This document shows positions 43,650 through 54,192 of a stretch of 64,000 nucleotides of DNA, one piece after another. The notes under the pieces were generated by a model. The model searched no databases and was not told where the DNA came from. It saw only the letters and a list, made by a program, of their open reading frames with translations. The position numbers were made by a program, and so were the translations under genes. The stretch covers positions 25,651,674-25,715,673 of the forward strand of contig OX422184.1 in the NCBI GenBank assembly GCA_949130485.1, written 5' to 3'. Position 1 is the first letter of the stretch. Every line of letters starts with the position of its first letter. This stretch comes from Agelas oroides. Lineage: Eukaryota; Porifera; Demospongiae; Agelasida; Agelasidae.

Positions 43650-45165
43650 AACTTTACAGTACATGACTATCACAAAACCCACAAGTGTTAGGAACAGGTG
43701 GCAGTATAATAAAAGACAGCAGCTTTAGAATTGGATACCACCAATTTCTTCTCCAATTGCCTTTACGGAAATCTTTGGAAGGCCTGCATATTTAGCAGGC
43801 CTAACTGAACTAAATGCAGAAGCTAGAAACACGTCAGACGCAATATGGCTCTTCAAATGTAAATCTCCTGGTGACTCTTATTAGGTTACTGACTGAACCT
43901 GACCAAAGTGACCCCCACTCCCAGCCCTTCCCCAGCTAGCGGAAATGTGTTTGCGGAGCAGCTTCACAACAGGAATGCTTCTTTCACAAAGCAGATAGCT
44001 TTTTCCGAAGTAGTGGAAGGGTTCATTTGCATGCACATACTTCTAATGAAAATTTAGTTCACTCCAGTATTCCAGAGCTTCATTTACATGAAAGACGCCT
44101 AAAGACGTCAGGAATTTACATGTGACGAATGACGTCTAAAGACCTCAAAGCTACAGCTAAGCATTATCACAGCCAAGGGCAAATAGCTGCAAGCTTCGTA
44201 TCCGGTTTGTGGTTAGATTGGGGGTTACAAGAGGGTTGGTCCAGAAGCTCTCAAGGGGCGGAGCACAATCGACGCTGGAAGCCCAATTGGTCGTCGATCG
44301 CTTCGATCGTAAGAACGACTAATAGACCACGTTTTCTTTTCAACTCCATTAAGCAAAAGCACAACACTAACTACAGAGGAACAGCGGACCTTGGGCTTCA
44401 TAAATATCAAGACAGTTTCGGACCTGCACCATGTTATCAGCGACAGAAACCAACAGACTGTACACACAACACACGGCAGGTAACATATTACTTCAGAAAA
44501 AATACTGTACCTAGGTTTAAAAGAACCTCGTAGAGCTTTTCTTCGTTCCTCCTTTCATTTAGTAGAGGTTTGTTTGACTTCCCTGAAGGTATGTAATCAG
44601 CCTCAAAACCAGAAATAAAGTAACGTGAAGGCAACTTTATAAAGAATTTTCTCAAAGCTTAAAATTCCATTCAAATTTGCCTATATTAGGTTAAACGGTT
44701 CATACAGCCCAAACAAGAACTCTCCTCAAATCAAATGTCACCATCCACTATCACACCATGACAGGGACAAACCATACTACTGGATGTACCAGCTCCTGCA
44801 CCTGCCCAGACCATATGAAACATTAGCTAGGTATACCTTAGCCTCACAAATGAGCGCCCACCCCCTAGTTTGGTTCCTTTATAGGGTCAAAGTTTACTCT
44901 AGTGCCGGCCCATGCCAGCAAACTTCATGTGGCTAACGAGTGCATTCCTGGAGTTTTGAGAACCAAAGCCTCAAGCACTATGCACACATCTGAGGTTAAA
45001 GAACTTCATGTTAAACTTTACTACAAGCTGGCTTTGTGCAGGAGGACATAGCTAATGTAGCAGTGCTCGCTAGCTACACCACGCTCACAGCCATTGAATC
45101 ACAGCCATTCAAGAGTGTTGCATGTTATCAGGACCTGAGCTTCCAAGGCCCACGGCTCTGTTGTA
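43650..45165. other. About 1.5 kb without a recognised gene
   Basis: The largest frame (44129-44533 plus, 134 codons) has no family resemblance and no convincing splice context. Nothing else seen. Confidence 0.4.
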
Positions 45166-45168
45166 TGT

Positions 45169-45925
45169 TACCGTATAATTTCTAATAATTCGTACAAAAT
45201 TAAATAATTTCAATTTTAGCTGTACGATTCGAATAGAGTACGAAAATTACCGAATATTCCGAGAAACAGGGGGTGTACGAATAAATAGAGTATTTGTACG
45301 AAGTGAATAGAAGAAAAACACGTGCAAGTTTTCGGCACTAAGGAAACCAATCAGCAGGTACTTTTCTAGCTTCAGTTAGCTGCCATTATGTATAACAACT
45401 AGTAACAAGTAACTTTGGCATCGATCTACGTGCATACATATATTATATATATATATATATATGTCTACGCTGGGCGAGCAACTTGAAGTTTACGAGGCTT
45501 CACAACTTACACTTCACATAAACACGTCAGTCGCACTAAGACTTAGCCGACATCGAAGAATGAACTTACAGCATGCTGTACAGCATTCGCTGAACGTTAG
45601 TCTCGCGAGGCTTCACACGAATAAACCTGCAGGAACACGCAGACTGATCCCCACCCCCGGCTTATTTAGACATCGTCCCTGCCCGTACGATCAGAATCAA
45701 GAGCCAAAAGAACATATTCCTTCGCACTTGTGGACGTTAGAAACGCTCTCGCTATATTTGCGTCAACTCAGAGTGCTTGTGCTCAAACACGCTTTCACTG
45801 TATGAACAATAGAATATCATTTTTACGTGTACAAACAAATTAGAGTACGTAAATTACCGATTTTTCCCGGAAAAGGGGGGTGTACAAATTAATAGGGTGT
45901 ACGAATTATTCGAAATTCTACGGTA
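45169..45925. mobile_element. DNA transposon with inverted ends and a 114-codon frame
   Basis: taccgtataatttctaataa at the left is mirrored by cgaattattcgaaattctac ggta at the right. Subterminal gggggtgtacgaataaatag has a counterpart in gggggtgtacaaattaatag near 45876. The plus-strand frame 45461-45805 starts MSTLGEQLEVYEAS and is basic in its middle, but I do not recognise a transposase, so the element is probably non-autonomous. Confidence 0.6.
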
Positions 45926-46796
45926 TTGTTTGTCCAATATTTCTGCGAATTTGAGGGCACCGAGTCACTTTAACTCAAAGACGCGTATACGCTAAAAGAC
46001 CAATGACACGTATACGCGTCATGGGTAGTTTTTGAGTTTTCTTCGGGCATAGCGATTTATTAAGCACTATCTACGCTATTAACCATATTCATTGCACCCA
46101 CCGGAAGCTAAACGTGCACAATGGGATTGCAAATAGACAGTGTACGAGCCGGAAGTTGAACGTTACGGGGCGCAAGACTCTATCGCAATCGACAGGGCCG
46201 AGTTTATCGTGACCGATCTCGAAAAGTACACAAGCTATGAAGATGAAATAAAAAAGCAGCGTAGAGCTAAACGAATGCTCTAACTTCCATGCAGATTTCA
46301 AACCTGACATAAATTGTACTGCCAAGTTATAAGTACCAGGACAGATCGAAAGTCACGACTTCCGGTGTGACAACTTCCGGTTTATTTCACAGGTTCTGCT
46401 TTAGTGACAAGCTTCAAAACTACAGCGAAGCTGGGCAAAGCCTAAGGTACTCTATTGCTTTTTACCAGAAGTTTGTAGCTGTTTTAGAATTGGAGATATA
46501 ATACGGAATACTCAACACGTTCTCTGAAACGTTCCGCTCATAATTATTACGGTTTATTACGTAACATTGCAATCACGCGTTACGGTCGGTAAAGAGTTAA
46601 CCATACATGGGAGCTCTTTTGCAGCTAAATGCGAAAACACTCAAAAAAGAGCACCCTTTGGCAAGCTTGTACATTCTTGTGTGCACTTAGGAGCTAGTGT
46701 GTAACCTATAGCTAGCTAGCAATATGACACAAACTCCTCTGAATAAAGATGCAAAATTTTACTGGATGTAAAGGAAGTGACATTTTAGTCCTTACC

Positions 46797-47074
46797 TCAG
46801 TCTGAAATAGGCCCAAGAAGTTCAACTTAGCACACCAGCCGTTTTTCTGTGTCAATGTCTGAAGTGTAAACTTCCTCTCGTCGCAATGTTTCGTCCGTGC
46901 GACCGTGTTCTTTCTGAGCTTCTCCGCTCTCCTTGCACGCTCTTCAGCTAATTCTTTTTCTTGAATTTGCCTATCCTCCAGCAACACTTTCAATACCTTG
47001 GCTAAGGTCAATCCACCTTCTTCTGCCATGGTTGTGGTCTTCTTCTGGTAGCTCGTTCCTGACTGTGTTGTCAT
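46797..47074 (-). CDS. First exon with Gag-like N-terminus
   Basis: Open from ATG at 47074 (or the better MAEEGG start at 47029) to the donor cagactgag|gtaaggact at 46797. The sequence MAEEGGLTLAKVLKVLLEDR followed by EKELAEERARRAEK is a charged helix that resembles the N-terminus of retrotransposon Gag-like proteins in early animals; that likeness is from memory of style and is weak. The rest (TQKNGWCAKLNFLGLF) is unknown. No following exon was found downstream to 46.0 kb. Confidence 0.35.
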
Positions 47075-47159
47075 GGAGTTTTACATTACTGCGCTGGGAT
47101 CTCGACGTTCTCCTACGACAATCCGATCTCAGCCTACTTCTTGATGTCTGCAGTGGATC

Positions 47160-47315
47160 TCGTTCCCTTCAATGATCTGATCCCACACATGCATAGCCTG
47201 GCCACAAAACCTTTGAAAGGAGGGAGAAGAGGAAGAAAGAGGGAGGAGGGAAGGAGAGAGACAAAAAGGAGAGAGGGAGAGAAAAGAAAAGGAGAGTAAA
47301 TAGGAAAAAAGACGT
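47160..47315. repeat. Purine-rich low-complexity tract
   Basis: GGGAGAAGAGGAAAG-type run with almost no pyrimidines on the plus strand. Confidence 0.8.
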
Positions 47316-47759
47316 GCAGAAAATGTCCTGCCAAGTACATGTGTTACTGTTAGGTCACAGTTATCAGTTTCCTGCAAGGCCAGCCGCATTAATATAATCA
47401 GCAGGGACATCCTCGTGTCATAACCACACCTTACAACAGAACAGAAACATGCTGCTTTTAGGTCATGTACATGCATTGACAGTTCCATACGTACCTGCTG
47501 GGCAGGCATCACATGAGCAAGGTCAATAGAGCATGCGTGCAGTTACCATACCTTAGCATACTTACGCACACACAGCCTTTAAACACATATTGCCATTCGC
47601 GCTATGGGCTGGAAAGGGTTAAACACATGGTTTGTTTCTCATCTACCATGCATGCATAGCTTTCAACATTCTTCTGGCTTCTGCTAGATTCACAAAACTT
47701 TCAGGAACCCAATTTCTTCCCCAATGGATTAGATCTACCACTGTAATGGAAGCACATTT

Positions 47760-48237
47760 TCCACTAGCCTCCTCTGTCTTCTTCTCGCTCCACAGTGAAC
47801 TTGATGGTCGGCCCGGCTGACCCCGTTGAGATGGCGATCGAAGGAGTTGTTCGGCTGAGCCTTTCCTGAGGATGCAGAAGGTGTCATCAACATACCTCTT
47901 CCACAGCCTGGGTCTGGTCGGTGCAGTCTCCAGTGCCAGCTCCTCAAAGAACTCCTATGTAGAGGTTGGCCACCACAGCAGAGACAGGGGAGCCCATCGC
48001 CACGCCTTCCTTCTGCTCATAGAAGTTTCCTCCATAGCTGAAGTAGGTGGACCTTAGGCACATCTCCAGTAGCTCTGCAATTCGTTCCGGGGAGAGAATG
48101 GTCCTGTCTCCAAGTGTCTCATCTTCCCTAAGCTTCTCGCGGATGACAGAGACTGCTTCACCTACAGGAACATTGGTGAAGAGGGAGGAGACATCTAAAC
48201 TCACTAGAATCTCTACATGCACACTTTCCATCATCTC
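47760..48237 (-). pseudogene. Penelope-like reverse transcriptase relic
   Basis: The minus frame 48234-47960 encodes LVSLDVSSLFTNVPV, LLEMCLRSTYFSYGG, YEQKEGVAMGSPVSAVVANL, matching the palm region of Penelope-like element reverse transcriptases. At about 47955 an extra base shifts the frame. The next frame holds [16 protein letters not shown], with the catalytic YVDD codons at 47883-47894. Two more shifts follow before 47760 (HLNGV, then TIKFTVE, are in successive frames) and a stop ends it. The 5' half and the endonuclease are missing. A dead retroelement fragment. Confidence 0.82.
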
Positions 48238-49169
48238 TGTAAAAAGCTGGGTACCATGGTTACCAGGATATGAGGCTAGAAGCTCACCAAGATTTCGCCT
48301 CGTACCTAGCTTCCCACATACATGTTAGCCTCTACCACTATGTAAGGGTTAAATGGGCTAGTGAATTTTAGATCCTATAGCTTCCTGTAGGCTTTAACTT
48401 ACAAACGACACTACTGCAGTCCAAATTCTTTTCCTAACCCTCACCCAAATCTTGTACCAATGTACATGTGTACTTGGACAGTTACAAACCCTAGTGAACC
48501 TTAGATTCTAGCTTTGTATTGTAAACTATATACACAATAAACAATGTCAGCTTCCAACAAGACAGCACTCCATCCTGCCACTGGTTCAGGGACAGCAGTT
48601 GCAAGCTATAGGGAAACAATAATGAAATTCATCACTGCACAACTGGAGGATGAGCACAGAGGAACGCTAGACGTATAAATGTATATATGAAGTTATTGAA
48701 GCATTGGCAAGACCCTCAGCTTAAATGCTTATGTAAATGTGGAGCAAAACTAAATTTAGGGAACCCTCGCGCTTGCTGTCTGTGCCCTGTGGAGAGAAGA
48801 GAGAGAAAATGGATCAAACAAAATTGTTAAAAGTAGCACTGTATTACAGTGAGCACAATACGGCCACATTTTCACACTTTTCCGTTGCCGTACAATGTTG
48901 AGAAAGGTTAGCATGATGAGCGACAATGTTAATATAATCCCCAGCCTTTGAATCCGATGCACAATTTACAAAAGTGGTAGATGGCGTCCGGATTATTGAG
49001 TGAATTTTGTGCATGTTGGGATTGGGGAACGTGCTTTACGGAATATGGGGGTTTCGCATCTCAGGGGTTTGAATGTACACAAACATACGTAAATACATTG
49101 AGGATCAAACGAAGTGTCCACAGTATCGTAGATGGCAGCTTTTCAGGGATGTCCATAGGGCGGGATTCC

Positions 49170-49400
49170 TGTTTCTCCTCCTCTCCTCTCCTCCTCTCCT
49201 CTCCTCCTCCCCTCCTCCTCCCCTCCTCCCCTCCTCTCCTCCTCTCCTCCTCTCCTCCTCTCCTCCTCTCCTCCTCTCCTCCTCTCCTCCTCTCCTCCTC
49301 TCCTCCTCTCCTCCTCTCCTCCTCTCCTCCTCCCCTCCTCCCCTCCTCCCCCTCCTTCTCTCCTCCTCTCTTCCTCCTCTCCTCCTCCTCTTCTTTGTCG
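49170..49400. repeat. (CTCCTCTCC)n polypyrimidine tract
   Basis: About 230 bp of uninterrupted pyrimidines on the plus strand in CTCCTCTC / CTCCTCCC units. Able in principle to form triplex DNA. The Ser/Leu- and Glu/Arg-rich frames are artefacts. Confidence 0.95.
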
Positions 49401-49589
49401 CTTCTCTTCAAATTATAAAGTAACAGTTGATTCTCTGGCACTACTTGGCAAGGGCGTGCTGCTACAAAGACAGCTAAACATATGAATGATAATCATGTCA
49501 TAAGGTATAATTGTTTCGAGTGAAAAGTTCGTGTTGCACAAGAAGTTCTCCCATTAGCTCATGTTCTACACAAACGAGTTTTCTCTCTC

Positions 49590-50615
49590 AAAGGGCAGAT
49601 GTCCAATGAATGTTGCACGGACGTCCATTGGCAGGCAATGTTCAGTGAGGGTGGGATGTTTATTGGACATCGCATCGACGTCCAATGAACAGGTGGGACA
49701 ATTCTAAGTAGACTAAGTATAACATACTTTAACACAAGTATGATATCAATCACTCCAATTGGAAGTGTGGAATGACACAGGACAGGCAATGTTCAGTGAG
49801 GGTGGGATGTTTATTGGACATTGCGTCGACGTCCAATGAACAGGTGGGGCAATTCTAAGTGGGCCAGTATATTGATATCATACTTCAACACAAATGTGAT
49901 ATCAATCACTCCAATTGGAAGTGTGGAATGACACAGGACAGGCAATGTTCAGTGAGGGTGGGATGTTTATTGGACATCGCATCAACGTCCAATGAACAGG
50001 TGGGACAATTCTAAGTGGGCCAGTATATTGACAACATACTTGAACACAAGTATGATATCAATCACTCCAATTGGAAGTGTGGAATGACACAGGACAGGCA
50101 ATGTTCAGTGAGAGTGGGATGTTTATTGGACATTGCATCGACGTCCAATCAACAGGTGGGACAATTCTAAGTGGGCCAGTATATTGACAACATACTTCAA
50201 CACAAGTGTGACATCAATCACTCCAATTGGAAGTGTTGAATGACACAGGACAGGCAATGTTCAGTGAAGGTGGGATGTTATTGGACATCGCATCGACGTC
50301 CAATGAACAGGTGGGACAATTCTAAGTGGGCCAGTATATCGACGACATACTTGAACACAAGTATGACATCAATCACTCCAATTGGAAATGTGGAATGACA
50401 CAGGACAGGCAGCTGGGACAATTCTAAGTGGGCCAGTATATCGACGACATACTTGAACACAAGTATGACATCAATCACTCCAATTGGAAATGTGGAATGA
50501 CACAGGACAGGCAATGTTCAGTGAGGGTGGGATGTTTATTGGACATTGCATCGACGTCCAATGAACAGGTGGGACAATTCTAAGTGGGCCAGTATATTGA
50601 CAACATACTTGAATA
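49590..50615. repeat. Satellite-like array, about 155-bp unit x 6-7
   Basis: Core gacaggcaatgttcagtgag recurs at about 49784, 49939, 50095, 50250 and 50504, and degenerate at 49628, giving periods of 154-157 bp. One unit near 50400 has a large deletion. The unit contains the mirrored pair ttggacatcgc / gacgtccaatgaa. Confidence 0.92.
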
Positions 50616-50690
50616 ATCACCAGAAGAACACACACATTGTGCACAGAAAAACTACACCAACATAGCTAAAACATGTACTGCATACACAAT

Positions 50691-51235
50691 TAATTCTTCC
50701 CTGGGATTGTTCACCAGGGGACAGACTACACAGAGAGGCCTACCCCTGGCACCCCTCTTGGGGTACCAGAGTGTGTGTTTGTGCGTGTGAGCGTGATCAA
50801 GAACGAACAAGTCTTCCCCTGGGACCCTTCTCAGAGTACACCAGGAGACAGACAGCACACACAAGTCTTCCCTGGGATTGGTCACCAGGGGACAGACTAC
50901 ACAGAGAGGCCTACCCCTGGCACCCCTCCTGGGGTACCAGAGTGTGTGTTTGTGCATGTGAGCGTGATCAAGAACGGACAAGTCTTCCCCTGGGACCCTT
51001 CTCAGAGTACACCAGGAGACAGACTGCACACACAAGTCTTCCCTGGGATTGTTCACCAGGGGACAGACTACACAGAGGCCTACCCCTGGCACCCCTCTTG
51101 GGGTACCAGAGTGTGTGTTTGTACGTACATATGTGCATATGTGCATGTATGTGCATGGTTTTTCAGTGCACACATGTGTGTGTATATGTATGATAGACAA
51201 GCCTTCCCCTGGTACCCTTCTCAAAGCTAGTACAC
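50691..51235. repeat. Tandem array, 170-bp unit x 3.2
   Basis: cttccctgggattgttcacc-type starts at about 50697, 50867 and 51037. Each unit holds several cctgggac / gggtacc short palindromes. Open frames on both strands (up to 213 codons) come from the repeat. Confidence 0.92.
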
Positions 51236-51340
51236 AATGATACTGACAATACACAGACAAGCCTTCCACAAGACTCCTCCTCTGAGAGAACAATAGTGTT
51301 GAAATTCATAGCAACAAGAAGAAGAGAATAATAATAATAG

Positions 51341-52190
51341 CGTGGAGAAGACGGTAGCACGGAGGCAAGGATGACAAGATGGTAGCACGGAGGCGAAGAT
51401 TACAAGATGATAGCAAGGAGGCGAAGATTACAAGATGGTAGCACGGAGGCGAAGATGACAAGATGGTAGCACGGAGGCAAGGATGACAAGATGGTAGCAC
51501 GGAGGCAAGGATGACAAGATGGTAGCAAGGAGGCGAAGATGACAAGACGGTAGCAAGGAGGCGAGGATAACTGTGAAGATGACGGTAGCAAGAGAGGCGA
51601 GAATAACTGTGAAGATGATGGTAGCAAGAGAGGCGAGAATAACTGTGAAGATGATGGTAGCAAGAGAGGCGAGAATAACCGCGAAGATGATGGTAGCAAG
51701 AGAGGCGAGAATAACCGTGAAGATAATGGTAGCAAGGAGGCAAGGATAACTGTGAAGATAATGGTAGCAAGAGAGGCGAGAATAACCGTGAAGATGATGG
51801 TAGCAAGAGAGGCGAGAATAACTCTGAAGATGATGGTAGCAAGAGAGGCGAAAATAACCGCGAAGATGACGGTAGCAAGGAGGCAAGAATAACCGCGAAG
51901 ATAATGGTAGCAAGAGAGGCGAGAATAACCGTGAAGATGATGGTAGCAAGAGAGGCGAGAATAACTCTGAAGATGATGGTAGCAAGAGAGGCGAAAATAA
52001 CCGCGAAGATGACGGTAGCAAGGAGGCAAGAATAACCGCGAAGATGATGGTAGCAAGAGAGGCGAGAATAACCGTGAAGATGATGGTAGCAAGAGAGGCG
52101 AGAATAACCGTGAAGATGATGGTAGCAAGGAGGCAAGGATAACCGTGAAGAAGATGACGATGATGGTAGCAAGGGGGCAAGGATAACAAG
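51341..52190. repeat. Minisatellite, 28- and 36-bp units
   Basis: First half: units with acaagatggtagcacggagg. Second half: units with gatgatggtagcaagagagg plus cgagaataaccgtga. All purine-rich on the plus strand. Three minus frames are open for more than 250 codons only because both unit lengths or their sums keep phase. Confidence 0.95.
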
Positions 52191-52466
52191 GCAAGTATAT
52201 TAATAAGGAGGCAGAGGAGAATATGGCAGCAAGGAGAACTATAGGAGGGTAAGCAGCACCATCACAAACAAAACTCAGAAGTTGAAAGCTTAATCCACTC
52301 AGGCTATAGCAACAAGTCCCATCAACATATGTTCAACATGAAACCTGATTCTGCAGGAGTCCAATTTCCTGGAACATAGCTAACCCTTTTACATTCTTGC
52401 CTGTTTCATTTGATATGTGGTTCTGAGAAATATTCTCTCCACAAATTCTTGACATGATCGATCACA

Positions 52467-52690
52467 CTGAGCACTACTATAAGTCTAAAATTCACACTGA
52501 GCACACACTGAGCGCTCCTATAAGTCTAAAATTCACACTGAGCGCTACTGTAAGTCTAAAATTCACACTGAGCGCTACTATAAGTCTAAAATTCACACTG
52601 AGCACTACTATAAGTCTAAAATTCACACTGAGCGCTAATATAAGTCTAAAATTCACACTGAGCACTACTATAAGTCTAAAATTTATGTCA
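52467..52690. repeat. Tandem repeat, 30-bp unit x 7
   Basis: Core aagtctaaaattcacactga; the variable part is gcrctacta. The unit is translated as an open 10-residue repeat. Confidence 0.93.
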
Positions 52691-52699
52691 ATAAACAGT

Positions 52700-53425
52700 T
52701 AAAGTTTGTAGTTTCTTAGGTTCACTTAGTTGCCAATTATTCTTATAGTACACCAAAGTTCAAAGTTCATATATCTGCCACATACAAAATATCACAACGA
52801 ATTCACTTCAAAAATGACTATTTTGAAACAACCCACAGCAGTACTCCTATAGCGCATGTTGACTCATTCAGCTCACATACAAAGTATATTAAGCACAAAA
52901 TCCTTGAGAGCATGAAAGCTGAGTTTTCAACTTCTATAGTACTGTCACAGTTCAAAGTTTTAATCACCTCCCCCCACAAAGGGATAGTGTACAGAGAACA
53001 CCATTCTATTTGCGCATGCACTCACATAATTATGAGGTTTTTTTGTTTGTTTTTTGCAAGACGGGCCACCCGATTTCGCCGCGTTTTTGTTGCTTCAACG
53101 CGTAACAGCCAAAATTACCTGCATGCAAGCAACTATAAATACTGGACGGCAGAATGGCTGAGGACAAGGTCGCTAACACCGTCCCGCTCCGTTTCGTTAG
53201 CGAGACTAGTCTCCGTACGCGGTCACGTTCGCTTTGTCGGTCCATGAACTAGAATTTGTCCGCGAGATAGCAAAACCACCTTGAAGCACAAAGTCTGTCA
53301 ACTTTACCCACCCCACTGTTCGCCATCTTGCAAACAAAGTTAGCTTATGAGTTATGTATGTCTCACCGACAGCGCCAATGTAGTCCTCTTCATTTTCTTC
53401 TCTTTTGCGCGCCAACCCTGGAGCC
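52700..53425. other. No gene seen
   Basis: Single-copy-looking DNA. A short palindrome gtcgctaacac ... gttagcgagac lies at 53168-53206, part of the AGTCTC-type family. Confidence 0.45.
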
Positions 53426-53431
53426 GGCAAG

Positions 53432-53680
53432 GATGAACCGTCTCTCTCGCCCCAACGCCGCAGCCAGGATGCATGAACCGTCTCTCTCGACCCGACGCCG
53501 CAGCCATGATGCATGAACCGTCTCTCTCGACCCGATGCCGCAGCCAGGATGCATGAACCGTCTCTCTCGCCCCGACGCCGAAGCCAGCATACATGAGCAG
53601 TCCCTCGCGCGCCGACGCCGCAGCCAGGATGCATGAGCAGTCCCTCTCGCGCCGACGCCGTAGCCAGGACGCCTTGGAGT
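53432..53680. repeat. Tandem repeat, 40-bp unit x 6
   Basis: Core ccgacgccgcagccaggatg with either aaccgtctctctcg or agcagtccctctcg in between. GC-rich; open on the minus strand in all frames. Confidence 0.93.
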
Positions 53681-54062
53681 TGGCAGTGTGCTGCTGTTTA
53701 CTTCGCTCAAAAATCTCCGAGCTCATCTACTAGTAAGTTTTTAAAAATTGATATGCAAGTGAACTGTTGATTATTAAAAAAAAATTGTCTAGCCCCTCCC
53801 GGAGGGTGGTAAAAATTCTCATGTCATCGATGGGATGCAGTTCAGATTTGCTGAACACGCAAACATACACCGTACAATATATACTCAAGCTCATGGTCAA
53901 CAAACAACTAAATTTGACACAGGCGAGATATGAAACACATGCAGGTCAGATACAAAACTGATTTGTGGACACTAAACTAAAACTAACTTGTTTCATCCAC
54001 CTTATTGCCACTGTGTACAATATAAAAGTATAGTTATGTAGTCTCTGTCTCCCATTGCAGAG

Positions 54063-54192
54063 TCAGTAGTATTCCTCCTCCAGGGCGGTGCCGTCTGGGT
54101 GGTAGTGTCGGATGTAGCGGCAGTGCCTGATCTGCTCAAACATCTCAGCCAGAGAAGGCTCACTGCTCACCTCCTCCACACCTTCCTCAGAA
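54063..54192 (-). CDS. Coiled-coil gene, last exon
   Basis: Acceptor tttcacacgacag, phase 2, TGA at 54063. Encodes SEEGVEEVSSEPSLAEMFEQ, IRHCRYIRHYHPDGT and ALEEEYY. Acidic helix followed by an aromatic/basic patch. Confidence 0.7.

Noticed and set aside
43361-43650. Cys/Val-rich peptides
   Set aside because: TG microsatellite.
49061-49441. Ser/Leu-rich and Glu/Arg-rich frames
   Set aside because: They translate a CTCCTC tract on either strand.
51306-52194. Three overlapping minus-strand frames of 253-288 codons
   Set aside because: All three frames are open at once over a purine-rich minisatellite; none has a start context, splice sites or non-repeat part.
53206-53726. Minus-strand frames of 106-142 codons
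   Set aside because: Translations of the 40-bp tandem repeat.
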